Translations under genes and position numbers: made by a program
Part shown: positions 28,061 to 38,000 of the stretch, piece by piece
How the letters are laid out: every line of letters starts with the position of its first letter
Numbering within the stretch: position 1 is the first letter of the stretch
Notes under the pieces: generated by a model
Database searches by the model: none
What the model was told of the DNA's origin: nothing
The model's input: only the letters and a program-made list of their open reading frames with translations
Assembly: GCA_016793535.1 (NCBI GenBank)
Contig: JAEUHA010000140.1
Location: forward strand, 1 to 51,420
From: Opitutaceae bacterium
GTDB lineage: Bacteria > Verrucomicrobiota > Verrucomicrobiia > Opitutales > Opitutaceae
DNA: 51,420 nt
Direction of reading: 5' to 3'

Positions 28061-28121
28061 AACATCCCGTTCGCAAGGACAGGCGGGATGATCGCTACAC
28101 CCGGATTTGAAACATCCGTTG
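28052..28121. promoter_or_regulatory. Two 20-bp direct repeats before the UDP-sugar dehydrogenase, possible operator
   Basis: CGGATTTTTAACATCCCGTT (28052-28071) and CGGATTTGAAACATCCGTTG (28102-28121) match at most positions and start 50 bp apart. Each is itself a small inverted repeat (CGGAT...ATCCG). A further inverted repeat CATCCCG/CGGGATG (28063-28069, 28084-28090) links them. They end 43 bp before the start codon at 28165. The first copy overlaps the terminator T-run. Confidence 0.45.
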
Positions 28122-28164
28122 TGTTTGTTGCTCCGCGAAGTGCGGCTGCCATTCATCCCAACAT

Positions 28165-29451
28165 ATGAACATCGCGATCATTGGCCTAGGTTACGTCGGT
28201 CTGCCGCTTTCGCTGCAGTTTGCCCGATCCGGGGCGAAAGTCCTCGGGCTCGACATCGACCCGGCCAAGGTGGAGGCGCTCAACGCGGGTCGCAGCTACA
28301 TCAAGCACATCGCGCCGGAGAGCATCAAGGCGGCCGTCGACAACCGCTCCTTCGTGGCCTCCGCGGATTTCGCGCGGGTCCGGGAGGTCGATGCGATCAT
28401 CATCTGCGTGCCGACGCCGTTGAACAAGAACCGCGAGCCGGACATCTCGTACATCACCGACACCGGCCGGGCCTTCGCGCCGCACCTGCGCAAGGGCACG
28501 CTGGTCGTGCTGGAATCCACGACGTATCCAGGAACCACGGACGAGGATCTGCGGGGCGTGATCGAGTCGGTGTCGGGCCTCAAGGCGGGGACCGATTTTC
28601 ACCTGGCGTTTTCCCCTGAGCGCGAGGATCCGGGCAATCCGAGCAGCGTGGTGGCGACGATTCCCAAGGTCGTGGGCGGCTACACGCCGGCGTGCCTCAA
28701 GCGCGCGATGGAACTCTATTCGCTCGCGATCAAGACACTCGTCCCCGTGTCCTCCTGTCGCGTGGCCGAGGCCACCAAGCTGCTCGAAAACACCTTCCGC
28801 GGCGTGAACATCGCCCTCGTGAACGAACTCAAGGTCGTCTACTCGGCCATGGGCATCGACGTCTGGGAGGTGATCAACGCGGCGAAGACGAAGCCCTTCG
28901 GCTTCATGGCGTTTTATCCGGGCCCCGGGCTCGGCGGACACTGCATCCCGATCGATCCGTTTTATCTCACGTGGAAGGCCCGGGAGTACGGCCAGCACAC
29001 CCGCTTCATCGAGCTCGCCGGCGAGATCAACACGGCGATGCCCGACTACGTGATCCATCGCGTGGCCGACGCCTTGAACGACCGGGCAAAGTCGATCAAG
29101 GGCAGCCGCATCCTGGTGGTGGGACTCGCCTACAAGCCGAACGTCGACGACGAGCGCGAATCGCCGAGTTATGTGCTCATGGAGCGCCTGCAGCAGCGCG
29201 GCGCGAGCGTCGCCTATTACGACCCCTACGTTCCGGTGATCAAACCGACGCGCGAGCACGCGCACTGGGCCGGCGTGCGGTCGGTCGCCTGGACGCGCGA
29301 CGTGATCGGCGCCTACGATGTCGCGCTCATCGCGACGAACCACGCCAACGTGAACTACCAGGAGCTCGCCGACTGGGCGCCCGTGATCGTCGACACGCGC
29401 AATGCGATGGCGACGGTCAAAACGAAACCCGGCCAGGTCTTGAAGGCCTGA
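28165..29451 (+). CDS. Nucleotide-sugar dehydrogenase (UDP-GlcNAc/UDP-glucose 6-dehydrogenase family, WbpA-like)
   Basis: 428 aa enzyme that oxidises C6 of a UDP-sugar to the acid with two NAD+, supplying surface polysaccharide synthesis. The N-terminal NAD site is MNIAIIGLGYVGLPLSLQFA; ICVPTPLNKNREPD, VLESTTYPGTT and FSPEREDPGN follow; the catalytic cysteine is C260 in GGHCIPIDPFYL; the C-terminal UDP-binding domain has VGLAYKPNVDDERESPSYVLM. ExxxPGN and CIPIDPFY resemble WbpA/WecC-type UDP-N-acetyl-hexosamine dehydrogenases more than UDP-glucose enzymes, but the substrate is an inference. No glycosyltransferase genes are adjacent. The start matches the family exactly. Confidence 0.92.
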   Translation: MNIAIIGLGYVGLPLSLQFARSGAKVLGLDIDPAKVEALNAGRSYIKHIAPESIKAAVDNRSFVASADFARVREVDAIIICVPTPLNKNREPDISYITDTGRAFAPHLRKGTLVVLESTTYPGTTDEDLRGVIESVSGLKAGTDFHLAFSPEREDPGNPSSVVATIPKVVGGYTPACLKRAMELYSLAIKTLVPVSSCRVAEATKLLENTFRGVNIALVNELKVVYSAMGIDVWEVINAAKTKPFGFMAFYPGPGLGGHCIPIDPFYLTWKAREYGQHTRFIELAGEINTAMPDYVIHRVADALNDRAKSIKGSRILVVGLAYKPNVDDERESPSYVLMERLQQRGASVAYYDPYVPVIKPTREHAHWAGVRSVAWTRDVIGAYDVALIATNHANVNYQELADWAPVIVDTRNAMATVKTKPGQVLKA

Positions 29452-29491
29452 AGCCGGGTTCGGTGGAGCAAACGATGCCCGCGGTTCGACG

Positions 29492-29511
29492 GGCGCCGCT
29501 TTGTCGGCGCC
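29492..29511. terminator. Hairpin between convergent genes, possible bidirectional terminator
   Basis: GGCGCCG (29492-29498), loop CTTTGT, CGGCGCC (29505-29511): a perfect 7-bp stem in the 63-bp gap between the convergent dehydrogenase and TonB receptor genes. There is no T-run on either strand. Confidence 0.35.
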
Positions 29512-29514
29512 GGG

Positions 29515-32514
29515 TCAGAACCGTCCGTTTACGCCCGCGGTAATCGTCACGAAGTTCATCAGCAGGCGCTGCGTGCGGCCCTTGAACCCGCGATAAAAGA
29601 CCTGCGGTTCGTTAAGGATGTTGGCCACGTCGAGGCTGAAGCTGAGCGAAGGCTTCACCTGGTAGCCGACGCCGACGTTCAGGGTCTTGAACGATTCGCG
29701 GTAGAGCCGGAGCGCGGCATTCGCGTTGTAGGACGTGATGTATTCGCCGGTGAAGTTGTACAGGAGGCGGGTGTTGAACTTTCGGTACGACCACGACAGC
29801 GAGGCGTTGGCGGCGTACGGAATGAAGCCGGCGACGTCCTTGCGGGTGAGGTAGGTGTTGCCGCCAAACTGGCCGTGCGTGTCGATCCACGTGTAGTTGA
29901 ACGAACCCGCGAGCCCGCGCAGCGCACCCGGCAGGAAGGTGAACTGCTGGCGGTAGGCGAACTCCCAGCCTTGGGCGATGGCCGAGCTGGCGTTGACCGA
30001 ACTGTACTCCGCCCAGCCCTCGTAGTTGCCGTCATAGCCGTTGTTCGGTCCGGTGCCGATCGTGCCGATTTCCTGGTCGTTGATGATGTAGTCCTTGATA
30101 TCCTTGTGGAACCAACTGATGGAGAGCTGGCCGACCGGTTCGAAGTAGTACTCGAGTGACGCGTCCCAATTGCGCGCGGTCTGCGGCTTCAGTGCGGGAT
30201 TGCTGATCGTGACGCGCTGCAGCGACTCGTTGGGAGTTTCAGCGGGCAGGAAGTTGCCCAGCGGGGCACGCCCGAAACTCGTCGAGTAACTGACGCGCGC
30301 CTTCAGGTTCTGCGTAATGTCGTGGTAGGCATGTATGCTCGGGAACGCCTTGCGGTAGTCGCCGCTGAGTTCGCGGAAGTTGTTCGCATAGTCTCGCTGG
30401 GCGGAACCGACGGGGTCGGCCTGTTGCTGCGCGGCGGTGCTGAGCGTGCGGGCGCGGACCCAGCCCCAACTGTCGACCGTGGTGTCCTCGACGCGGACAC
30501 CGCCGAGGAAGCCGGTGCGGGCGGCCCAGCCCTCGCGGCCCAGCCGGCCCTGGGCCATGATATAGGCGGCCTGGGCGACCTCGGTGAGACCGCGGGTGCC
30601 GGTGTATTTCTGCGTCTCGTGGTAGTAGAGATCCTCGCGCCAGAGCGTCGGATCCTTGGGCCGGCGCTTGTCCATGTACGCGTTCGAGTACCAGCGCGGA
30701 AAGCGCACGCCGGTTTCACGAGCGTGGTAGGTGTTGATGGTGGGATCGGGCGCCAGCGGCCCGGTGCCGGTGTAAAGATAGCGGTGATTGTCCTTACCCC
30801 AGATGTCGACGACCTGTTCGCGATAGGACAAACCGGCTTTCAGGTAGAGGGGGGCTGCGGTCGGCAACTGATAGCGGGCGTTGAAACGGTACTGCCGGAG
30901 CGTCTGGTCGTTTTGATTGTTGCCGTTGGTCAGGCCGTTCGTGGTCGGACGGTACAGCGTGGAGTCCAGGAAGTCGGGGCCCCCGTTCTGGGTAAACTTC
31001 GGGAAGAGATCCGAGCCCGAGCGATCGATGATCCACCCGGCGCCGGCGAGGCGCATCGTCAGGGAGCCGGACGTGCCGTCGCCGTTGTTCAAGTGCGTGT
31101 ACCCGACGCTCGCGGCGTAATCGATCTGCCAGTTGCGATAGTCGTGTTCGCCCGTGAAATCGAGCCGGCGGGTGCGCACGTAGTAGTTGCGCGGGCCGTC
31201 GATCAGGATGTCGATGTTGTTGGCCGTGACCGGACGGACCACCGTGATCGAATCCGATGAAGCGGGGCCGACGACGCCGGTCGTGTTGCTGGGCACGGTC
31301 GTGGCACTGCCGGTGAAGGCGCGCACCTCCATGCGGCGGCGGAAGCGCTCAAAGTTATTGTTGCCGAGGGCGGTCAGCGAAAACCGCGTCGATGGGGACC
31401 AGCGGTAGTCGGTGCGCAAGCTCAGGCTGGCCTGCTTGCGATTGTTGTAGTTATCCCAGACACGGTAGTCCCAGATGTACGCGGAGCGATCGAGGACGCT
31501 CTGGTAGTCGAAGGTCGTGCTCGTGCCGCCGACGGCGTTCTCGCTGTAGAAGGCGTTGACCGCGATGGCGAGGTTGCGCTGGCCGCCGAAGACGTCGAAC
31601 AACTCCTGGTGCGCCATCGTGGCCAGCGGGTGGGCACGGTGCTGTTCGCGGATCGGAATCTGATCGAGGAACGACGGGGCCCAGCGCGTGGTGAAGCTGT
31701 ACGTCGTACGGCGCTTTTCGCGCATGCTGAGCGGGGAGCGGGTCTTCAGATTGACCGTGCCGCCAAGGGAATCGGCGCCCTTGTCGGGCGTGTGGCCTTT
31801 GATGAGTTCGACTGCCTCGAACATCGTGCCCGTGATGCTCTGCATCTCAAACGCGCGGCTGGTTCCGAGGCTGGGCAGCAGGCCGCCGTCCACGGTGACC
31901 GTGTTCAACGCCGGCGCCATGCCGCGCATGTTGAACTGGTAGTTCAGGCCTTCGTCGGTGGGACTGCCGGCCACGCCAGGCAGGCGGGCCACGACCTCAC
32001 CGGCACTCATGTTCGGCAGGTTGCCGAAGGAGTCCATCGCGACGACGTTCTTCACGTTCTCCGCATTGCGCTGCGCCGTGAGCGCGGCGGCGTCACCCTC
32101 GCGTTCGCCGGTGACCTTGAAGGCCTCCAGTTTGTAGATGCCGGTCGTCAGGTCGAAGTTGCGCTCGGCCCGGCCTCCCGCCGCGATCGTCACCTGGGCC
32201 TGCACGGTATCGAGACCGATGTACGAGACCTCCAATTCATGCGTGCCGGCGGGAATGCCGGTGAGGACGTAGCGGCCGGTGCTGTCGGCGAAGCCACTAA
32301 CGCCAAGCCCCTTGACCGTCACCTTCGCGCCTTCGAGCAGGTTGCCGGTGGCGGCGTTGCTGACGGTGCCGGCGATCGCGCCGGTCTCGGCCGCCGAGAG
32401 CGAACCGGTGAAACTTGCCCCGAGCGCGAGGAGACAAAGCGCGAGCGAGCGGGCAGGGCAGCGCAGCGGGCGAATACAGGCTTGGACAAGCCTTCGGACT
32501 TGGAGTGACAACAT
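29515..32514 (-). CDS. TonB-dependent receptor with N-terminal carboxypeptidase-like domain
   Basis: 999 aa outer-membrane receptor. After a long signal region (hydrophobic part LALCLLALGASFTGSLSA) comes a carboxypeptidase-regulatory-like domain (GAIAGTVSNAATGNLLEGAKV, in part; about 46-125), then the plug (MSAGEVVARLPGV, YQFNMRGMAPALNTVTVDG, GGTVNLKTRSPL; about 145-265) and a 22-strand-type barrel. The C terminus ends in phenylalanine (AGVNGRF), as barrel-assembly signals require. Residues ITGTMFEAVELIKGHTPDKGADS fit the TonB-Xanth-Caul type used for oligosaccharides, but the ligand is unknown. The start ATG at 32514 is preceded by a 275-bp non-coding region with no clear promoter. Confidence 0.92.
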   Translation of the reverse strand: MLSLQVRRLVQACIRPLRCPARSLALCLLALGASFTGSLSAAETGAIAGTVSNAATGNLLEGAKVTVKGLGVSGFADSTGRYVLTGIPAGTHELEVSYIGLDTVQAQVTIAAGGRAERNFDLTTGIYKLEAFKVTGEREGDAAALTAQRNAENVKNVVAMDSFGNLPNMSAGEVVARLPGVAGSPTDEGLNYQFNMRGMAPALNTVTVDGGLLPSLGTSRAFEMQSITGTMFEAVELIKGHTPDKGADSLGGTVNLKTRSPLSMREKRRTTYSFTTRWAPSFLDQIPIREQHRAHPLATMAHQELFDVFGGQRNLAIAVNAFYSENAVGGTSTTFDYQSVLDRSAYIWDYRVWDNYNNRKQASLSLRTDYRWSPSTRFSLTALGNNNFERFRRRMEVRAFTGSATTVPSNTTGVVGPASSDSITVVRPVTANNIDILIDGPRNYYVRTRRLDFTGEHDYRNWQIDYAASVGYTHLNNGDGTSGSLTMRLAGAGWIIDRSGSDLFPKFTQNGGPDFLDSTLYRPTTNGLTNGNNQNDQTLRQYRFNARYQLPTAAPLYLKAGLSYREQVVDIWGKDNHRYLYTGTGPLAPDPTINTYHARETGVRFPRWYSNAYMDKRRPKDPTLWREDLYYHETQKYTGTRGLTEVAQAAYIMAQGRLGREGWAARTGFLGGVRVEDTTVDSWGWVRARTLSTAAQQQADPVGSAQRDYANNFRELSGDYRKAFPSIHAYHDITQNLKARVSYSTSFGRAPLGNFLPAETPNESLQRVTISNPALKPQTARNWDASLEYYFEPVGQLSISWFHKDIKDYIINDQEIGTIGTGPNNGYDGNYEGWAEYSSVNASSAIAQGWEFAYRQQFTFLPGALRGLAGSFNYTWIDTHGQFGGNTYLTRKDVAGFIPYAANASLSWSYRKFNTRLLYNFTGEYITSYNANAALRLYRESFKTLNVGVGYQVKPSLSFSLDVANILNEPQVFYRGFKGRTQRLLMNFVTITAGVNGRF

Positions 32515-32789
32515 GGCTGGGTGGTTTGGGTTTTTCAGGTCAGATCCGCGGTGGCGGATAAGGGCATGGGTCGCAGAACGACGGGGGCCGGCGCGACAGG
32601 CGCGGCGGCAACCTCAGTTCTGCGGCCGGATCTAAGGGGTTGTTGGGATACGAATCCCGATTTAGCCGCCGCCCGCAACGACAATTTGTTTCTCGCTGTT
32701 TCAGACCGTCCGGTCGGGCATCCCAACGCGCATCGCGGCGGAACGCGGCGCTGCCGGTGGCCGCCATGCTCACCCGCCGGACTACGCGC

Positions 32790-33821
32790 TCAGGACGCCC
32801 CGGGGGCCGCGGTCGTTCGCGGGCGCGACAGGGCCAGCGACGCTCCGATCGACACCGCCAGGATGCCACCGATGATGGCCAGCGACCAGGTCACCGGGAA
32901 CTTGCCGCCGTACGCCTCGTTCAACCAGACCATCTTCAGGCCCACGAAGACCAGGATGAGGCCGAGCCCGTACTTCAGGAACTTGAAACGGTGCATCACC
33001 CCGGCGAGCAGGAAGAACAGCGCCCGCAGCCCGAGGATGGCGAAGACATTGGACGTGAAAACGATCAGCGGCTCCTTCGTGATGGCGAAGATCGCGGGGA
33101 CCGAGTCCACGGCGAAGACGATGTCCGTCAGCTCGATGAAAACGAGGGCAACGAAGAGGGGCGTCGCGTGCAGCACGCCGTTGCGGCGGAGGAAGAACTT
33201 CTCGCCCTCCAGGGTCGGTGTCACGGGCACCATCCGGCGCAACAGGCGAATCACCGGATTGCGCTCTGGATCGATCGGCTTTTCGGGCGCGAGGATGATC
33301 TTGAGCCCGGTGAGAATGAGAAACCCACCGAAGACCCAGATGACCCACTCCCACTTCATGAGCGCGGAGCCGAGCGCGATGAAGATGATGCGGAAAAACA
33401 ACGCGCCCAGGATGCCGTAGAACAGCACCCGGTGCTGGTAGACCGGCGGGATCGCGAAATAACTGAACACCACGACGAAGACGAAGATGTTGTCCACCGA
33501 GAGTGATTTCTCGACGACGAACCCGGTGAGAAACTCAAGCGCGGTCTGGTCCGCGAGCGCGGCGAGCTGCGGGGCCGTGAGGCCCGCGGCGATGAGCCGG
33601 GGATCCTGCGGCAGGCGCCAGTGCGCGTACTGCCAGAAGCCCCAGCAGAAAGCCAGCGCCAGCGTGATCCAGACGACGCTCCAGCCCAGCGCCTCGCGGA
33701 AGCCAACGACGTGGGCCTCGCGATGGAAGACGCCCAGGTCGAGCGCGAGAAAAGCCAGCACGCCCAACGTGAACAGCACGTAGAACCACCAATAATCAGT
33801 GAAGGGAAACAGGGTGGGCAT
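32790..33821 (-). CDS. TerC/Alx family membrane protein
   Basis: 343 aa, about eight or nine membrane helices. Family marks are FLALDLGVFHRE near the N terminus, VVEKSLSVDNIFVFVVVFSYF, GILGALFFRIIFIALG and FIELTDIVFAVDSVPAIFAITKEP; the membrane-embedded acidic residues in SVDN and TDIVFAVDS are retained. Relatives are implicated in tellurite resistance and in manganese export or metal loading of exported proteins; the role here is inferred only by family. It follows the TerB/DUF697 gene with a 4-bp gap, so the two are probably co-transcribed. No yybP-ykoY-type manganese riboswitch is evident upstream of the pair. Confidence 0.93.
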   Translation of the reverse strand: MPTLFPFTDYWWFYVLFTLGVLAFLALDLGVFHREAHVVGFREALGWSVVWITLALAFCWGFWQYAHWRLPQDPRLIAAGLTAPQLAALADQTALEFLTGFVVEKSLSVDNIFVFVVVFSYFAIPPVYQHRVLFYGILGALFFRIIFIALGSALMKWEWVIWVFGGFLILTGLKIILAPEKPIDPERNPVIRLLRRMVPVTPTLEGEKFFLRRNGVLHATPLFVALVFIELTDIVFAVDSVPAIFAITKEPLIVFTSNVFAILGLRALFFLLAGVMHRFKFLKYGLGLILVFVGLKMVWLNEAYGGKFPVTWSLAIIGGILAVSIGASLALSRPRTTAAPGAS

Positions 33822-33825
33822 GGGG

Positions 33826-34758
33826 TCAGGCGCCGCGAATCAACGCGGGGAGTTGCGCAAGGTTCAATCCGCGGGCCCGCTCCTGGATCTCCGGCAGCAG
33901 GCTCGCGCCCTGGGTGCGGGCCCGGGTCAGGTGCTCGTGGAAGGTCTCCTTGAGTTGGAGCGCGCTGAGGGTGCGGCCGCCGGCATAATAACGCTGCGCC
34001 AGGTGGCCCAGGGCGTAGGTAGTCGCGAAGGTCACCACGGGGCCGGTGCTCATCGACGCGACGGTGCCCGCCAGGCTGCCGCCCGCCCGCCGAATCAGTC
34101 CCCCAAGGAACTTCCGCGCCATGCCTTCCACGGCCTGGGACGCGAGGCCGAGGCCGAGCACGCCGAGAAATTCCTTCACGTGGCCGGCGTCGAGGGTGTG
34201 GCCATAGTGCCGGCCGACGCGATAGACGAGATGGGTCTGCAGCGGCAGCACCGCGAGCGTGGCCGCGGACTGCGGGAGGAGTTCGAGGGCGCCGGCGAGA
34301 ATGGCCGTCCGACGAATGCTCGCCTCCAGGGCCGGATCAACGGCGCGGGGCGCCGGTTGCGCCGGCGCCGCGGCGGCCTCCGGCAGCGCCGCGGAGGCCG
34401 AGACCGCATCGGCGACCTGAAGCGCACGGGTGGATTGCTCCGGCGGGAGCTGCAACTGTCCTGCGAGCGTCGCGAGAAACTGCGCTTCGGCGGCATTGCG
34501 GTGCCCGTCGGCTTCGACGATGCAGACTGCCATCTCGTACGCGAGCGTGCGCGCTTCCGCGCTCGTCAGGCCGGCGACCGCTTCGCCCAGGGCCGCGCGG
34601 CCGAGCAGGGCGCGGGAGACGAGTTCCGCGGCGTTGGGCAGATCGAGCTGGCCGAGCAGGCCGCGGAACTGGGCGCGCTCGGATTCGGACTTGGCGCCGT
34701 CGGCGAAGGCGGCGGACAAGGCCACGAGGCAGATGCACTCCTTTTCCTGAGTCGTCAT
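33826..34758 (-). CDS. TerB-like/DUF697-like protein
   Basis: 310 aa from the ATG at 34758 (MTTQEKECICLVALSAAFADG). The N-terminal 130 residues are helical and TerB-like, with acidic, paired segments (AFADGAKSESERAQF, CIVEADGHRNAAEAQFLATL) reminiscent of metal-binding TerB repeats. A Pro/Ala linker (about 140-160) leads to a DUF697-like part with PLQTHLVYRVGRHYGHTLD, EFLGVLGLGLASQAVEGM and GPVVTFATTYALGHLAQRYY, which may associate with the membrane. The pairing with TerC suggests a shared role in metal or envelope stress. The in-frame extension upstream to 34836 overlaps a leader hairpin and is disfavoured. Confidence 0.75.
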   Translation of the reverse strand: MTTQEKECICLVALSAAFADGAKSESERAQFRGLLGQLDLPNAAELVSRALLGRAALGEAVAGLTSAEARTLAYEMAVCIVEADGHRNAAEAQFLATLAGQLQLPPEQSTRALQVADAVSASAALPEAAAAPAQPAPRAVDPALEASIRRTAILAGALELLPQSAATLAVLPLQTHLVYRVGRHYGHTLDAGHVKEFLGVLGLGLASQAVEGMARKFLGGLIRRAGGSLAGTVASMSTGPVVTFATTYALGHLAQRYYAGGRTLSALQLKETFHEHLTRARTQGASLLPEIQERARGLNLAQLPALIRGA

Positions 34759-34811
34759 TGGGCCCGCGAAGAAGGCGGCGCGCGGGCGAATCTCAAATCG
34801 AAGCGGACGGT

Positions 34812-34836
34812 TTGGAATCGCGCCGCGGCATTCCAA
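34812..34836. promoter_or_regulatory. Inverted repeat in the leader of the TerB/TerC pair
   Basis: TTGGAAT (34812-34818) and ATTCCAA (34830-34836) are perfect reverse complements around an 11-nt GC core. It lies 54 bp upstream of the start at 34758 and could be a repressor site or a leader hairpin. A second short palindrome GCCTGATGCCTCAGGC is nearby, at about 34864-34880. Confidence 0.4.
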
Positions 34837-35020
34837 TCCCGGCGCCGTCTTCCGGGCGGGCTAGCCTGATGCCTCAGGCCCGGAGCGGGAACGCTGCGGT
34901 GAAACGTAACCGACGACGCATTAAGGAGGCGGTCGAGTCCGGTGTACCGTTGCTTCCACCTCCTGTCGGTGTCGGCTCCGTTTTCGGGACCGGATGACCG
35001 GCCGGGAGCGGAGCGGGGAT

Positions 35021-38000
35021 TCAGAACGCGCGGGTGAACTCGATCGTCCAAGTGCGCCCGGCGAGGAGGTTCTGGCTGACCGACGCGTCATAGCCGAAAC
35101 CCTCGGAAGCTGCGAGCGGCGGCTCTTCGTGGTTGAGATTGATCAGGCCGACGCGGACCTGCGTGCGCCGCAGCAACGCCGGACCCTGGTCGCTGAAGCG
35201 ATAGCCGACGGTGGCGTTGAAGCTCAGCGACGAGTCGATCACCCGGCGGTAGACGGTCTGTCCGGCGGTGAAGAACGGGGTGATGTACGCCGGACGGCCA
35301 AGCGATTCGTACACCGCGGCCGTCGTGGTGGCGCCGGCGTCGTGCGTCGTGCCCACATAGTAGGCGGCAAGGGCTGCCGACCACGCGCCCTGGCGCCACG
35401 CGAGGTTGGTCGTGCTGCGCCAGCGCGCGGCGCCGCCGGCGTAGAGGCCATCGTTCACCGTGGGCGGCAGGTTGGAGGGCGCGAACGTCGACACGGATTT
35501 CTGCAGGTACGCCCACTCGGAGTTCACGACGATCTGGCCGAGTGGCAGCCGCGGTACGACATAACGCACGCCGAAGTCCCAGCCTTCGTGCTCGCTCGTG
35601 GCGATGTTCACGAACGGTCGGTCGACCGAGAAGACTTTTCCCGCGACCGCCTGCGGGTTGCCGGGATTGGCGGCATTGTACGGCGCGAATGCCGCGCGAT
35701 CCTCCGGCGTGACGGCGAAGCGGACGACGTCGGGGTCACCTTTGTAGGCGGTCGTACCACTGCCGAGGTCGATCGACGCGACGGGCACGCCGGCGGCGAT
35801 CTGCGACCGCGTGTAGGCCTGCAGCAGCGCGACATCGCTGGCGCGAATCTGCGCCACGCTGCGCTGGCCGAGCAGATTGGTCCGGCTGATCCGCCACTTG
35901 TCCGCGGTGAAGCTGAGGCCCTTGATGAACGGCACGTCGAGCACCGCCCCGTACGTGCGGCCCTCGGATTCCTGCGCCTTGAGCTTCGGATTGCCGCCGA
36001 AATACGTGCGCTGCACGTAGGGCCCTTCGTTGGTGATGGGATTGCGGTAGGTGTCGATGTCGCCGGCGCCGGCGCTGATCGACCAGCGCGGGCTGGTGAA
36101 GAGCGCGGCGAGGCTCGGCGCCATGAAGCCTTCGTTGTACGAGCCGCGCAGCATGAGCCACGGCGCCGGCCGCCAGTTCACGCCGTACTTCGGTTTCGTC
36201 GTGCTGCCGAAATCACTGTAGCTCTCGTAGCGGGCGGAGGCCGTCACTTCGAGCGTGTGCACGAGCGGCAGGGGACGATCCGCCGGCACGAGCGGCAGCA
36301 CGAATTCGGAGTAGAAGCTGGTGATCCGGCGATCCCCGCGCACATCCGGCCGGGGCGGGTGCAGGAGGAAGTCGTTGTTGAGCGGATCGAGGCCGGAGTC
36401 CCCGGGATTCTCGCCACTGAAGGGCGGCCGCAGGTCCGCGAGATCCTCGATGCGATATTCGCCGCCCGCCGCGGCCATCAGGTCGCGGCCCCACAGGGAC
36501 AGCAGCCGGCCCGAGAAACGGAGGTCGCCGCTCGCCAGGTAGCTCGTGGCGTTGCGGGCGTAGATCTCGGAAAACGCGTCCACGACCGCCGCCGGATTGG
36601 TGTACGGGCGGTCGGCGACCACGGCGCCGTTCTCCACCTTGAACGTGTATCCGAATGGATTGTACGCGGTCGCATCCGTGCGCTGGAGCACCTGCCGGAG
36701 CTTGCTCTCGCGCACGTCGGGAAACGCCTCGTCCACGCCCTTCACCCGGTTGTAGAAGCCGGAGGTTTCCCACGTCCAGGTCTGGCCGAGCCGGCCCTTG
36801 AGTCCGCCCGCCAGCCGGATGACGTCCGCGCGCGTGTCGACGGTTTCCGCCGCCAGGCCGGCCAGCGTCATCGCCGTGAAACTGATCGTGCGCGGCTGGC
36901 CGGTGAGCCGGGCGGTGCCATCGGTAGTGGCGGCGCCGGTGGGGTGATAGAAGCGGGACCCGTACGGGTTGTAGGGATTGTCGATCGCCATCACCGCGAG
37001 CTGGTCGGAAGTCGGGGCGTTGAGCGCGAGCGGCTGCCGGCGCATCGTGGAATTCGACTTGTAGTAGCCGAAATCCGCGAAGGCGGTGATCGTCTTCGTC
37101 AGATCAAATTCTCCGGAAAGGAACGTGTTGCCGCGGCGCACCCGCGGCGACGCCATGCCGAATTGATTCAGATCCAGGAAGAACTCCGGGTTCGCGGCGC
37201 GGGTCGGCGCGGCGGTGGTGAGGGCGGGCACGCCGTTGACGGGACGGAAATAGTTGCTGGCGGTGCCGGTGCCCACGAGGAAGGTCGGCCAGTAGCCGCG
37301 GGCGGAGCGGGCGTCGAACGGCCCGCCCAGGGCGTTGAACGGCGCCGGTACGCGGCTGGTGCTGTTGGCGCTCCGGGAGAAGGCGCGCTCGGTGAGGAAG
37401 ATCGCGTCGCGATACAGCGCCTCGAGCGTGCCGAAGATCCGGCCGCGTCCGCCCGCGAAGCTCGTGCCGAACATGAACGTGCCATGGACACTCTCGCCGC
37501 CGCCTTCCTCCGGGTAACCAAAACGCACCGACGTCTCGGTCCCGTTGAACTCGCGCTTGAGCACGTAGTTGATGACGCCGCCGACGGCGTCGGAACCGTA
37601 GATCGACGAGGCGCCGTCGCGCAGGACTTCCACCCGCTCGATGCCGCGGGTGGGCAGCTGGTTGACGTTCACCGCCTGGGAAAGACCGGCTGTCATCGGG
37701 TTGATCGCCATGCGGCGCCCATTGACGAGGATGAGCGTCGCGGTGGCGCCCATGTTGCGCAGGTTGATGTTTGCGTTGTCGCCCCGGGCGCCGGACGAGC
37801 CGAGTCGCGTCTCGTTCTCGGGCAGGTTCACGACGGACGGCAGCGACGTGAGCAGGTCGACCGGCAGGACCGCGTTGCGCACGTCCATCGCCGTCTGGTC
37901 GATCACCGTCACGGGAGCGATCTTCTCCAGGTCGGCGCGCCGGATGTTCGAACCGGTCACGACGAAGTTCTGCAGGGCGACGATTTCCTCCCGCAGCGGG

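Noticed and set aside
28165-29451. Capsule or LPS biosynthesis cluster
   Set aside because: Only the single nucleotide-sugar dehydrogenase is present; no glycosyltransferase, flippase or polymerase lies nearby.
34759-35020. yybP-ykoY manganese riboswitch for TerC
   Set aside because: I looked for its conserved core upstream of the TerB/TerC pair and saw none; only short inverted repeats are present.
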